A stretch of DNA of 64,000 bases from CAUZIZ01 sp965218775 (GCA_965218775.1 CBDCLS010000004.1:620001-684000), one strand, 5' to 3'; shown: positions 35,817-44,784, counted from the first letter of the stretch. Notes: generated from the sequence alone by a model not told the origin. A program made the numbers and translations.

Positions 35817-36503
35817 CCCACCGCAACCGCAGAGCGGCCCTTGCCAGGATGGCACCGCATCGTTCACTGCGCTGAAAAGGACCTTTGCCGAGAGGCGGTC
35901 CACCCGGGCCCCATCAGGAAAAGCGCACCCTTCGAATGGATTGCCAACCGAGCCCAAGTCCGGCTGACGTCAAACAGGATCGCGACCAACTCTTCAGTGT
36001 TCGCAGCGGTCCCGCCACTCGATAACTGCCCACAAGCGAGATTTATGGTGCTTCTTCAGGCAACTGTTGTTGCGTTCTGGCGTCGTTCTTCAGAGACCGG
36101 GAATCTACTCAGGATCAAGACAAACTGGATCTAGTATGCCTCTTATTCTCGTTGTTCCGTCGACGTCATAGATGGCCCCTTTGAAATCGCCGACGGCCTG
36201 GATGATATCGCCGCGTCGGGTCTCACGAAAACTGGAACCCGATGTGTGGACTGAATTGCCCTTCTGCGTGAAGCACCAATCTCCGATCTGTTCCAGTCTC
36301 GTCGCAGCCCCACGGCGAGAGGTAATGTCTACCGCTATCTCGACCGGATAGCACACGCCTCCCAAGGGCGCAACCCGAGGGTTAGCCCCATCGACGGCTA
36401 GCGTCATGGTGGCCCTACCTTTCTCGGCTCCGCGTATTCGACAGCTGCCTTCTCCCATGGCGACACAATTCGCAAGCAGAGGTCGTCCCGCAAGCAAGCG
36501 GCT
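35817..36503. other. intergenic graveyard after the TonB receptor
   Basis: Contains a minus-strand transposase tail at 36047-36126 and, on the minus strand between about 36400 and 36120, an unidentified protein-like frame (GVCYPVEIAVDITSRRGAAT, FRETRRGDIIQAVGDFKGAI). That frame might be a relic of a real gene; I do not recognise it. Confidence 0.35.
36047..36126 (-). pseudogene. diverged copy of the transposase tail seen at 12520-12600
   Basis: Read on the minus strand, TTTGTCTTGATCCTGAG and CAACAACAGTTGCCTGAAG align with TTTGTTTTGATCGCGAT and CAACAACAGCTGGCTGAAG of the 12.5-kb remnant, about three quarters identical over 80 bp. The coding frame is destroyed. Confidence 0.5.
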
Positions 36504-36692
36504 GTGCTGGAGCAGACCGCCCAGGAATGCATGACACCCGAACCGGTCACGGTAGGAGAGGGAGAATTGGCTGTCAAGGCACTTCACCTGATGGAGCAGA
36601 AGAAGATCACGGCGCTGGTCGTGCCCGACGAAAGGGGAAGGGTCATCGGCATCATTCATCTCCATGACCTGTGGGGCACGGAAATGTTCTAA
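36504..36692 (+). pseudogene. KdsD/GutQ-like sugar isomerase, C-terminal CBS domain remnant
   Basis: Reads ECMTPEPVTVGEGELAVKAL, HLMEQKKITALVVPDERGRV and IGIIHLHDLWGTEMF. This is the second CBS motif of arabinose-5-phosphate isomerases, where the closing H-x-H-D-L is typical. The SIS (isomerase) domain that should precede it is absent. The function would have been in KDO synthesis. Confidence 0.6.
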
Positions 36693-36860
36693 GTGCCAAA
36701 CCCGTTTGATACACTGCCTGTACCAGCTAATGTCTTCTGCTTCAAGAAGTGACCACCTATGGTGGAACTCGGCCAGTCACCAAATTCAAATTGGGATGAC
36801 TTGAACGTCCGCTTTTTGTTAGCGGTCGTTCGACGGTCCAGGAAAGAACTTGAGAAAGTC

Positions 36861-38426
36861 ATGGTGAATATGCTTAAGCAGCTTCTGATACTGTCACTCT
36901 GTGTCGGCCTTCTAATCTCATTCGCTTATCCAGTTCGACCACCAGCCCACCACGGAAAGATCATCAACATCGGTGCCGGAACCCACCTTTTCGTAGATGA
37001 CCATGTGGTCGACAAAATGGAGCAGGTCTGGCGCACCCTCAACCGGCCTGAGAAGCATGGGGAGAACCCGCTGATCGTTCCAGACAAGCCCTGGGAGGGT
37101 TACCTGGTGCTTCAGCCCGGAACGGTGATCTGGGACGACGAAGAGAACATCTTCAAGATGTGGTACAACACCATCGGCACCCACGAGAAACCCTACGTTG
37201 AAGATTATCTCTGTTACGCGACTTCCCGGGACGGAATCAAGTGGGAAAAGCCCGACCTGGGACAGGTGGAGTTCGCCGGCTCCACCAAGAACAACATCTT
37301 CATGAAGTGGTCGGGCTGGACCCACTGTGTCGTCAAGGACAAGAAGGATCCCGACCCCAACCGCCGCTACAAGCTGGCCTACTGGCAGACCCACGAAAGG
37401 GCGAGCTGCGGGATTTGGGTGGCGTTCTCCGCCGACGGCGAAAAGTGGACCAACAACTCCGAGAACCCGGTGGTGCCCTGCTGGGCCACGGGTGACACCT
37501 TCCAGGTGACCCAGGCCCCCGACAGCGGTCAGTTCATCATGCACCACAAGACCATCAGCAGGCCCATACGGAAGGTGTCGAGGCTGGTCAGTGATGACTT
37601 CATCCACTGGAGGAATTCCCAGCAGGTCCTGCATCCGGACAAGTACGATCCTCCCGACACCGAGTTCTACGGCCTCTCGGCCTTCCCCTACGCCGGACAG
37701 TACGTGGGAATCCTCTGGGTCTACCACACCTACACCCAGTTCATGGACTTCCAGCTGGTCTCCAGCCGGGACAGCATCCACTGGGAGCGATCCGTGGGTC
37801 GCCGCCGCTTCATGCGGCTTGCGCCCGACGGAGGCTACGAGAACGATACCTTCGACAGCGGCATGGTCTACCCGTCCAGCAATCCCATCGTGAAAGACGG
37901 CAGGATCTGGATCTACTACTCGGGCTTCACCAATGTTCACAACGCCCCGTCTTTCGATCACGACGGTAAGATCGGTCTGGGGATTATGCGTCAGGACGGG
38001 TTCGTGTCCGTGGACGCCACCAGCGAGGGCTCGGTCCTGACCAAACCGGTCAAGCTGACTGGCTCCACCCTCTCTGTGAACATGACCTCCCTGACCGAGG
38101 GCAGGCTCAACTTCAAGCGGGACTCAGGCAAGAAGCTCTACAGCCAGCTCTTCAGGGAGAATCCTTCGGCCCAGGGTTACATCCGGGTCGAAATCCAGGA
38201 TGCCGACGGGAACGCCATCCCTGGCTATGAGGCTTCCAGCTGCCGACCCATCCGGGACAACAACGCGTACCAGCCAGGATCGTGGTACCGGATCGGCAAG
38301 CAGGGCGATGTCTATCAGCAAGTTTCCTGGGAAGGGAAGTCGGACCTTTCCGGCGTCCGCGACAAGACCGTCCGGCTCAAATTCCTGATTAGCAACGCAC
38401 AGCTCTATTCGTTTCGCCTGGACTAG
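36861..38426 (+). CDS. secreted GH43/GH32-like propeller protein, paralog 1
   Basis: The start at 36861 (MVNMLKQLLILSLCVGLLIS) gives a signal peptide. About 521 aa. N-terminal motif GAGTHLFVDDHVVDKM, then five-bladed-propeller-type repeats (FKMWYNTIG, CYATSRDGIKWEKPDLGQV, SRDSIHWERSVG, GRIWIYYSGF) as in GH-F/GH-J clan and GH130-like proteins. The C-terminal part carries a beta-sandwich-like motif VSWEGKSDLSGVRDKTVRL shared with the two paralogs below. Catalytic acids cannot be assigned with certainty. It is followed by paralog 2 with only 8 nt between them, so they form an operon. Confidence 0.75.
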   Translation: MVNMLKQLLILSLCVGLLISFAYPVRPPAHHGKIINIGAGTHLFVDDHVVDKMEQVWRTLNRPEKHGENPLIVPDKPWEGYLVLQPGTVIWDDEENIFKMWYNTIGTHEKPYVEDYLCYATSRDGIKWEKPDLGQVEFAGSTKNNIFMKWSGWTHCVVKDKKDPDPNRRYKLAYWQTHERASCGIWVAFSADGEKWTNNSENPVVPCWATGDTFQVTQAPDSGQFIMHHKTISRPIRKVSRLVSDDFIHWRNSQQVLHPDKYDPPDTEFYGLSAFPYAGQYVGILWVYHTYTQFMDFQLVSSRDSIHWERSVGRRRFMRLAPDGGYENDTFDSGMVYPSSNPIVKDGRIWIYYSGFTNVHNAPSFDHDGKIGLGIMRQDGFVSVDATSEGSVLTKPVKLTGSTLSVNMTSLTEGRLNFKRDSGKKLYSQLFRENPSAQGYIRVEIQDADGNAIPGYEASSCRPIRDNNAYQPGSWYRIGKQGDVYQQVSWEGKSDLSGVRDKTVRLKFLISNAQLYSFRLD

Positions 38427-38434
38427 GAGGGGAA

Positions 38435-40006
38435 ATGTTGGGAAAGCGCTCTTTCAGCTGGGTTTCGGTCCTCTTCCTGACGCTGGCCTCTGCCCTGGGC
38501 TCCGCCCACCAGCTCCTGGACGTGGGCAGCCGGAAGCAGATCTTCATGGATGATCACGTCATCCAGTCCATGGAGCCCGGTGTCTACCGGCTGATGAACC
38601 AGCCCCTGAAGTACCATGGGAATCCCGTCATTCGCCTGGACCAGGACTGGGAGCACAAGCTGGGCCTCTCTCATGCCGGCGACTGCGCCCAGATCTTCTG
38701 GGACCAGGACAGGAAGCTCTATCGCTTCTACGGCATGATGGTGAACTGGGACTGGTCGAAGAACTGGCTCTTCTATGCCGAATCCAAGGATGGCATCCAT
38801 TGGAAGAAGCCTCCTCTGGGTCAGGTTGAGCTGGAAGGCCATGACACCAACTTCATCCGTCTCTCCTTTGGCAAGGACGCCTGGGCCAACACCGTCTTCA
38901 GGGACCCCAACGGCGGGTCCCAGGACCAGTACAAGATGATCTATTTCGAGGAGCGAGGAGAAAAGAAAGGCATGTATCCCGCCTACTCCTCCGACGGGCT
39001 TCACTGGAAGGCCTACGACGTGGATCGCCCAGCGGTCCCCTACTGGAGCGACACCAACAACAACTTGATGTGGGATCCGAAGAAAGAGAGGTACATCCTC
39101 TACCTCAGGACCTTCAACAAGCTGAGCCGCTGGATGGAGGCCGAATCCCTCTACCCCGAGGGGGCCAGGGTCCGTACGGCTGGCTTTGCTACCAGCACCG
39201 ACTTTCTGAACTGGGACAGTCCACCCACCATCCGAGATGCAGATGATCGGTTCATTTTCTTTCATGCCGACGAGAAGGATCCGGTGGGGAGCCGTGACTT
39301 CTATACATTGGAAGTCCTGCCATATCTCGACGGTTATGTGGGCTTCACGTCCGTCTACCACAACATGATGGGCGTGGCCCCGGCCGCCATGGACACGGGC
39401 AATGCCCAGTCGCCCTGGATGGACAAGATGGATGTTCAGCTCCTCTGGAGCCGGGACGGGGAGCGCTTCCAGCGGATGGGACACCGGCGGGTCTTCATTC
39501 CCAACGGGCCCCCCGGAGCCTGGGACCAGGACCTGGTCTATTCCGTGCACGGCGGGATCGTCCGGGAGGACGTGGGAGAGGTCTGGCTCTACTACGAGGG
39601 ATTCCAGGGACACCACTGGTTCTATCATCGCCAGGAGCCTCAGAAGGGTCAGGTGGGCCTGGCCATCCTCCGTCTGGACGGGTTCGTGGCCATCACGGGC
39701 AAAGGAGCCTTGACCACTCGACCCCTGCGATTCCAGGGGCGGGCGTTGGAGATCAACGCAACGGGAGTGGACAAGTACGTGGGACCGGACTACGGGACGG
39801 TTCGAGTGGAGGTTCTGGACGGCTCGACGGGGCAACCGGTGGCAGGCTTCACGAAGGACGACTCGGATCCCTTCGGCGGCGATGAGATCCGTCACACCGT
39901 ATCCTGGAAAGGGAAGTCCGACCTGAAGACCCTGACGGGCAAGACGATCCAGCTCCGTTTCCACCTGGACAAGGCCAAGCTGTTTGCCTTCCAGTTCGTG
40001 GATTAG
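38435..40006 (+). CDS. secreted GH43/GH32-like propeller protein, paralog 2
   Basis: 523 aa. Signal peptide MLGKRSFSWVSVLFLTLASALG. Same architecture as paralog 1: VGSRKQIFMDDHVIQSM, YAESKDGIHWKKPPLGQVEL, YSSDGLHWKAYDVDRP, LLWSRDGERFQRMGHRRVF, and the C-terminal VSWKGKSDLKTLTGKTIQLR ending in AFQFVD. The ATG is preceded by AGGAGGGGAA, a strong ribosome site overlapping the end of paralog 1. Likely periplasmic or exported, acting on a poly- or oligosaccharide. Intact. Confidence 0.75.
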   Translation: MLGKRSFSWVSVLFLTLASALGSAHQLLDVGSRKQIFMDDHVIQSMEPGVYRLMNQPLKYHGNPVIRLDQDWEHKLGLSHAGDCAQIFWDQDRKLYRFYGMMVNWDWSKNWLFYAESKDGIHWKKPPLGQVELEGHDTNFIRLSFGKDAWANTVFRDPNGGSQDQYKMIYFEERGEKKGMYPAYSSDGLHWKAYDVDRPAVPYWSDTNNNLMWDPKKERYILYLRTFNKLSRWMEAESLYPEGARVRTAGFATSTDFLNWDSPPTIRDADDRFIFFHADEKDPVGSRDFYTLEVLPYLDGYVGFTSVYHNMMGVAPAAMDTGNAQSPWMDKMDVQLLWSRDGERFQRMGHRRVFIPNGPPGAWDQDLVYSVHGGIVREDVGEVWLYYEGFQGHHWFYHRQEPQKGQVGLAILRLDGFVAITGKGALTTRPLRFQGRALEINATGVDKYVGPDYGTVRVEVLDGSTGQPVAGFTKDDSDPFGGDEIRHTVSWKGKSDLKTLTGKTIQLRFHLDKAKLFAFQFVD

Positions 40007-40033
40007 GTTTGTCTTTATGCGATCCGGTCTTCT

Positions 40034-40125
40034 GTAGCGGCCGCTCTATGAGCGGCCGGACCATGTGCGGGTTCGGCGAGCTGACGACGGGTAAAGGGTT
40101 CGGCCTTTCTGAGAAAGGCCGCTAC
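40034..40125. repeat. double-hairpin palindromic repeat (REP-like)
   Basis: Outer arms GTAGCGGCC and GGCCGCTAC enclose two inner hairpins, CGGCCGCTC-TAT-GAGCGGCCG and GGCCTTTCT-GA-GAAAGGCC. It lies between the hydrolase operon and the UxuA-like gene and could attenuate or stabilise the transcript. No T-run follows, so it is not a classic terminator. Confidence 0.65.
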
Positions 40126-40161
40126 AACCGGACGATAGAAAACGAGTCCAGGAGTTTCTTC

Positions 40162-41271
40162 ATGAAAACATCTCGCAGACAACTGCTGAAGACGGCCGTG
40201 GCTACAGGGCTGCTGCCAGCCAACGTGCTCGCCGCTCCTCCCCGCCGGGCGGCAACCCGGCGCATGCGGGTCACCGCTTTTCCTCGCGCCGTTGGCAATG
40301 ACCCCTCCCCGCTGTCAGAAGCAGCGCAGCGCCACGTGCTCCAAATGGGAGTGCGGGATATCAAGATCATCTCCAGATGGTTGCCGGGATATGTCCGCGA
40401 CGGCGAGATCGACCTGGAAGAGCTCCTGCAGGTCAAGCGTCGTGCAGAGAGTGTCGGCCTCAAGATCGGAGCCTTCTATCTCAGGAAGGTGGACACGGCC
40501 AAAACCCTCCTGGACCGTCCCGGCTGGAAGGAAGAGCTGGAGAAGATCTGCCGCACCATCGAGCGTATGGACAAGGCCGGCATACCGGTTCTGGAGCACA
40601 GCCTCCTGCTGTCTCGCGTCATTCGCGACACCTTTAAGTTGCCTCTACCAGGCTATACCCACGTCAACGAGGGCAGGGGAGGTGCCCGGGTCAAACGGTT
40701 CGATGGACGGGGAACCGAGGAGCACGGTCGGCCTGCCGGATCCGTTTCGACGGACCAGCTGTAGGAGAGGATCACCCGCTTCCAGGAGCGCTGTATTCCA
40801 GTGGCCTCGGAAGCCCGAGTTCATGTGGCCTGCCATCCCGACGATCCGCCCTCGGCCCGCTACTGGGGTGTGAGCCAGGTCCTGAACAGCAAGGAAGGTT
40901 TGCAACGGCTTATCGACATCGTTCCCAGTGAGTACAACGGGATTCTGCTCTGCCTGGGGACCATGCAGGAGTCCGGGGCGGATGTCCTGGACCTGATTCG
41001 CCATTTTGGCCGTCAGCGGAAGATCTTCGATATAGACTTCCGGGCCGTGAAGGGTACGGTTCCCAACTACGACGAGGTGTTCCTGGACGAAGGGGATCTG
41101 GACATGTGGAAGGTGGTCCAGGTTTTGAGAGACGTGGGATATGAGTGGACCCTGGAACCGGACCACGTTCCAGGCATCACGGCAGAGACAAAGGGGGATC
41201 TCATCTCCTACGCGTGGGCCATCGCCTACATCAAGGCGTTGATCGCGGCGGCGTATGGGGAGAAGGTGTGA
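40162..41271 (+). pseudogene. uxuA: mannonate dehydratase (UxuA)-like gene with an in-frame TAG
   Basis: The start at 40162 gives MKTSRRQLLKTAVATGLLPA, a twin-arginine-type leader. The body is UxuA-like: LPLPGYTHVNEGRGGARVKR, then FDGRGTEEHG, DQL, a TAG at 40762-40764, then ERITRFQERCIPVASEARVH and PSEYNGILLCLGTMQESGAD. In relatives Trp occupies the position of the stop, so a single G to A change (TGG to TAG) explains it. A second sign of decay is IDFRAVKGTVP, where the family has a metal-ligand His (HFRNVRG-like). The enzyme would dehydrate mannonate to 2-keto-3-deoxygluconate. It follows the hydrolase operon. Confidence 0.8.
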
Positions 41272-41339
41272 CCCAAACTTGCCTTTGCCTTCGCCTCTGA
41301 CAATTGTCTGACGTTCTGCCAGGCTTGTATCGGTGCCGC

Positions 41340-41365
41340 AACCCAGGGTTTCTGAACCCTGGGTT
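41340..41365. terminator. perfect hairpin after the uxuA-like gene
   Basis: AACCCAGGGTT, a TCTG loop, and AACCCTGGGTT form an 11-bp perfect stem 70 nt downstream of the stop. There is no U-tract, so it may act as a 3'-end stabiliser rather than an intrinsic terminator. Confidence 0.45.
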
Positions 41366-41695
41366 GTAGATGCATAACCACCGGAGCCAGGGGATATGAG
41401 TTCGCTTTCTTGGAGGTCGGGTATGGGTCGCCGTCTCAGGTTTGACTGGGAGGGAAAGAAGGGGTCGAGGGAGGACGAAGAGGAGCTTCGGTCGGGGGTG
41501 AAGGAGATCCCCGACCGATGTTCTATTTCGAGTGCTTCGAGCAGAGCTGTCAGTTTCCCGATAGGGCGTATGACCCCCAAAGTGCTTGGAGCCTTTGGGT
41601 ATCGTAGCCGTCGTCCTTGAAGCTCAATCCTTTCGTTTGAGATTGCTGTTCCAGACCCAACGATCTAGTATTGCCACATAGACTTGGAGGCCCGC
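41366..41695. other. intergenic, nothing recognised
   Basis: Purine-rich stretches (GGGAGGGAAAGAAGGGGTCG) but no supported gene. Confidence 0.4.
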
Positions 41696-41860
41696 GTGAT
41701 AGGGCAAACCATCTCCCACTACCAAATCACGGGGAAGCTGGGCGAGGGCGGCATGGGCGAGGTGTACCGTGCCACCGATACCAAGCAGTATGTTCTCGGT
41801 AACAGAGGTCATGGCCGGAGGCTTGTTGCTGCCAAAGGTACGAAGCCCGCCACACATTAG
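41696..41860 (+). pseudogene. serine/threonine protein kinase, N-terminal remnant (+ strand)
   Basis: GTG at 41696 gives MIGQTISHYQITGKLGEGGM and GEVYRATDTK, the glycine-rich ATP loop of a PknB-type kinase, then loses similarity. No catalytic Lys or HRD motif follows. A second kinase loop faces it on the minus strand about 30 bp beyond. Confidence 0.7.
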
Positions 41861-41886
41861 ACGAACCGTAGAGAAGACTACAGAGC

Positions 41887-41967
41887 GTGGCAACTTCGCG
41901 CTTCAGAGCGCTCTCTTCGGCCCCATAGACTTCGCTTATCCCTCCTTCGCCGAGCTTGGCAATGACC
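41887..41967 (-). pseudogene. serine/threonine protein kinase, ATP-loop remnant (- strand)
   Basis: The minus strand reads VIAKLGEGGISEVYGAEESA and then LKREVAT, again the glycine loop and the start of the beta-3 strand of a PknB-like kinase. It is inverted relative to the remnant at 41696. Confidence 0.6.
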
Positions 41968-41984
41968 TTCTAGGCAGTGTTGAA

Positions 41985-42068
41985 CTCGGGAAAAGGGAAG
42001 CCCTTGCGGGCCTTCCCCTCCCACACCACCCGGCATACGGGTCCGTACGAAGGCGGTTCGAAATCAAG
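41985..42068 (-). ncRNA. group II intron 3'-end remnant
   Basis: The minus strand reads AACCGCCTTCGTACGGACCC, then GTATGCCGGGTGGTGTGGG and a stem GGGAAGGCCCGCAAGGGCTT. This matches what I know of the terminal domains of bacterial group II introns (GTACGGACCCGTATG-type hairpin and GGTGTGGGAGGGG, followed by a terminal stem-loop). No reverse transcriptase gene is nearby, so only a fragment remains. Identification is from pattern memory. Confidence 0.45.
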
Positions 42069-42179
42069 CCAGATAATCCGCGAAGATCTGTGCGATGTCG
42101 TCGTCCCTTAGGGGGGAACCGTTTCCGCCACTGACTGTAAATCTAGGTGTAACCGGAGGATTCGCGGAGCGCAGCACCA

Positions 42180-43742
42180 TCAGGGCGCAGTATGTGTGCG
42201 GAAAGCGTAGAGCTTCGCTCCGTACATTAGCTCAAATCGCAGGCGGACCGGCCTGCTCGACAGCGTGCCAATATCAGAGTGCCCCTTACGCCAGGTCACC
42301 CTGCGGTCAGTCGAATTGGTGGTGTGGATGCGGTCGCAATCTTGCAGGGAAAAACCAGGAAGCGGCTTCCCAGATTCGTCTTGCACTTCGACCTGAACCA
42401 ATCCAAGGGCTGAAGTTTCCACGTTGAGATGGAGTTCGTTTCCCGTGAAGGTCAACACAGGTGTTGTGAATTCACCCCCTGCATACTCCGCCTCTACCGC
42501 TGTGAATCCATCCTCGCGGAAGACCACACGCGACATCACATTGCGAAACTGGTGGCCTCCCTCCAGCATGAAGTGCCCGTCTGAAGCGACGTAGTACAGC
42601 CACATCTCGTCACCATGAAAGATCAGGCCTCGAACCGGGTAGAGTCCACCCTCGTCAAACTCACCCTTCTTACCTAACGCAATCAGGGGCTTGCGGTTAT
42701 AGCGTTCCCAGTGGATGCCGTCGCGGCTGGCGGCAAACCCGATGTCGATCGGACCGGCATTGTAGACTTCCGTCCCTTCCTTACTATAATAGACGGTCAA
42801 GTCGTCGGCCAGGAACCAATCCTGGTAGTGAAGATAGCTGTTGGGAAACATGACATAGGCGTCCTGGGCATGCGGGTACTTGAGCACCTGCGGCATGTAA
42901 AAGTCCATGACGGCGACGCCATCCTTGATGGGATCAGCCTCATCCGGCTCCAGCACTATCTCTGCTTTTGAAAATGAGCTGAGGTCGTTCGTTGTTAATC
43001 GCCCGACACAGCGGATGTGATTCATTTGGCCGTGGCTTGGCGACTTATTGAAATAGGCCTGATGCTCGGGTGGGGGCTTCACGCGCTTGTTGATCCGGAT
43101 ATAGGCTACATACTGGCTCAGGCTTTGATCAAAAAAGGCCACGTTTTGGCTATCCATTCCGTATGGATACAGCACGGTGGACGGGAAGATCCCCGTGTGG
43201 AGCACTTTCCATTGCAGGCCGTCCGCCGAAGCAAAGACCTTGTTGTTATAACCACTGACGACCTTGTAGCGCTCTCGAGCCGGCGCTGAAGGGTCGGCAA
43301 AGACCACTCCAAAGGCACGCTCCCCGCTGCTGCTGTAAATACCGTAAGAGAAATTCCCGGCATCGAGGATCTCTGCTGTCGCCTCTTGCCACTCCACTCC
43401 GTTACCAGAGACGAATCGGAAGCCCTTAAAGACCCCGTCGTTCATCATGACCTGCTGGTAAGCCCAAAAGCGCGGGCCATCCGTGCAGGTTGTTGGCTTG
43501 CCGGGAACGATGCTGTACAGTCCGCTGACGATATTACGTTCTCCCGTCTTGCGGGGACGCTGCACGACTATCTTTACCTTGCTCTTCTCGGCCATGAAGC
43601 GGCCGTCAATAAAAATCTGGTTGAAGGTGCCGATCCCCAGCGGTTTAGCTTGGCCCGCCCAGCTAGTCCGCCCACCAATGGACAAAGCTAGGATGAGAAG
43701 TCCTGAAGTAACCGCAGAGCTGAGAAAGCGACAAGCAATCAT
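42180..43742 (-). CDS. secreted GH43/GH32-like propeller protein, paralog 3
   Basis: The start at 43742 (MIACRFLSSAVTSGLLILAL) gives a signal peptide; ATGs upstream do not. About 520 aa, the same length as paralogs 1 and 2. It keeps the N-terminal GIGTFNQIFIDGRFMAEK, the blade phrases FASADGLQWKVLHTG and AASRDGIHWERYNRKPLIAL, and the C-terminal VTWRKGHSDIGTLSSRPVRL ending in KLYAFRTH. More diverged from paralogs 1 and 2 than they are from each other. It faces the others across the decayed uxuA region. The last residues are encoded next to transposon debris but the end looks natural. Confidence 0.75.
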   Translation of the reverse strand: MIACRFLSSAVTSGLLILALSIGGRTSWAGQAKPLGIGTFNQIFIDGRFMAEKSKVKIVVQRPRKTGERNIVSGLYSIVPGKPTTCTDGPRFWAYQQVMMNDGVFKGFRFVSGNGVEWQEATAEILDAGNFSYGIYSSSGERAFGVVFADPSAPARERYKVVSGYNNKVFASADGLQWKVLHTGIFPSTVLYPYGMDSQNVAFFDQSLSQYVAYIRINKRVKPPPEHQAYFNKSPSHGQMNHIRCVGRLTTNDLSSFSKAEIVLEPDEADPIKDGVAVMDFYMPQVLKYPHAQDAYVMFPNSYLHYQDWFLADDLTVYYSKEGTEVYNAGPIDIGFAASRDGIHWERYNRKPLIALGKKGEFDEGGLYPVRGLIFHGDEMWLYYVASDGHFMLEGGHQFRNVMSRVVFREDGFTAVEAEYAGGEFTTPVLTFTGNELHLNVETSALGLVQVEVQDESGKPLPGFSLQDCDRIHTTNSTDRRVTWRKGHSDIGTLSSRPVRLRFELMYGAKLYAFRTHTAP

Positions 43743-43804
43743 ATGGTTGATCTCAACTGGCAGATAACAGATCTGCCGTAAGCACGGTGGGCTTTCGTCG
43801 CTTT

Positions 43805-43902
43805 GAACCGACATTCCTCCATTCCTCATATCAGCCTCGGACGGACCTTCTTCGGGTCTCCGAGTGGTGAATGGTCAGAACCTATCAGCCCTCCAACCAA
43901 AG
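43805..43902. repeat. dispersed repeat, copy 2 of 2
   Basis: CCGACATTCCTCCATTCC through CCTATCAGCCCTCCAA matches the copy at 15268-15352. Here it stands just upstream of paralog 3 of the hydrolases. Confidence 0.65.
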
Positions 43903-44024
43903 GAACAAGTTTTTTCCTCATGTTTCGGCTGAAAAGACCTTCAACTCGTGGGCTATCCAGGTATTCTTGTCAAAATCTGCTAATCGAGATACCTCTCCAG
44001 TTGCTCGATCAAAAACACCGGTTC

Positions 44025-44210
44025 CTAGGCCGTACTCCATCTCAATCGCTCGATCTGGGACAACATCTCGGCCTATATCTCCTTGCTTACCGCGACCTCC
44101 ACCATCTGAAAGGTGATGATCCGGCTATGCCGAACCACCTTCGCTCCGATCTTGATCAGCTTAGTCCGAAGGCTGCTCAGGATTCCTGCCTCACAGACCG
44201 GCCTGATGGC
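44025..44210 (-). pseudogene. IS1380-like transposase, C-terminal remnant
   Basis: The minus strand reads LSSLRTKLIKIGAKVVRHSR and IITFQMVEVAVSKEI, a TAG, then AEMLSQIERLRWST. This is the end of an IS1380-family transposase (compare TIRLKLLKIGGQIRVSVRRV in copies A and B), but from a different, older subfamily and with an internal stop. Confidence 0.6.
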
Positions 44211-44375
44211 TAAGTGCCTCTGCCTACAACGGAATATGAGAACAAATGCTTACTCCAATGTGGGAGGGTTGATAGGCTGCGACCATTCCACACCGGGAAA
44301 ACGAAGGAATTTATATCGGAAGTTGATATGAGGAATGTCGGTTTTCAACCCACTCCAACTAATAAGGAGGCACCA

Positions 44376-44765
44376 ATGAGAAAACTATTGACCACCTTCT
44401 GTATTTTCACTCTCGCGTTTGCCTTTGCGGCAGCAGATCAGATTAAACTCAAAGGCGAATTGAGCGATGGAACTCCAATTCGAATGTCTTTCAACACCAA
44501 TAATTGGATGGACGCCAAGGTAGTCATTGGAGACCTCAGGTTTCCTCATGTACAGCGGCTGGATATTGGAGCCTCTGGTACACAGATAAGGGGCAACAAA
44601 CTCGAATTCGAGGTGACTCGTGTTGGATACACCATAACCAACATCCTCACGGTCATTATTCAACTGGAAGCCCTTGCCTGTGATGCCCCAAACAACACAC
44701 AGGTGATTATTAACGAGAATAATGTAACCACCCTCAACGAGTGTGTGACGCTGACCGGCTTTTAG
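44376..44765 (+). CDS. small secreted protein, 129 aa
   Basis: ATG at 44376 has a perfect AAGGAGG 7 nt upstream and gives MRKLLTTFCIFTLAFAFAAA, a signal peptide. The mature part (DQIKLKGELSDGTPIRMSFN, NTNNWMDAKVVIGDLRF) is beta-rich with two late Cys residues (CDAPNN, LNECVT) that may form a disulfide. No family recognised. It stands alone; the IS4 copy begins 20 nt after its stop codon. Confidence 0.65.
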   Translation: MRKLLTTFCIFTLAFAFAAADQIKLKGELSDGTPIRMSFNTNNWMDAKVVIGDLRFPHVQRLDIGASGTQIRGNKLEFEVTRVGYTITNILTVIIQLEALACDAPNNTQVIINENNVTTLNECVTLTGF

Positions 44766-44784
44766 GAAAGTTGATATAAGAAAT

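Noticed and set aside
36105..36665. 186-codon minus-strand frame near the CBS remnant
   Set aside because: Its first half is antisense to the recognisable CBS domain; only the second half might be a relic, so it is mentioned but not called.
36918..37961. 347-codon frame antisense to hydrolase paralog 1
   Set aside because: Antisense shadow; the sense frame has signal peptide and paralogs.
38423..39964. 513-codon frame antisense to hydrolase paralog 2
   Set aside because: Antisense shadow of a conserved gene; no motif of its own.
40645..41580. 311-codon frame antisense to the uxuA-like pseudogene
   Set aside because: The + strand matches a known enzyme on both sides of the stop codon; the antisense frame matches nothing.
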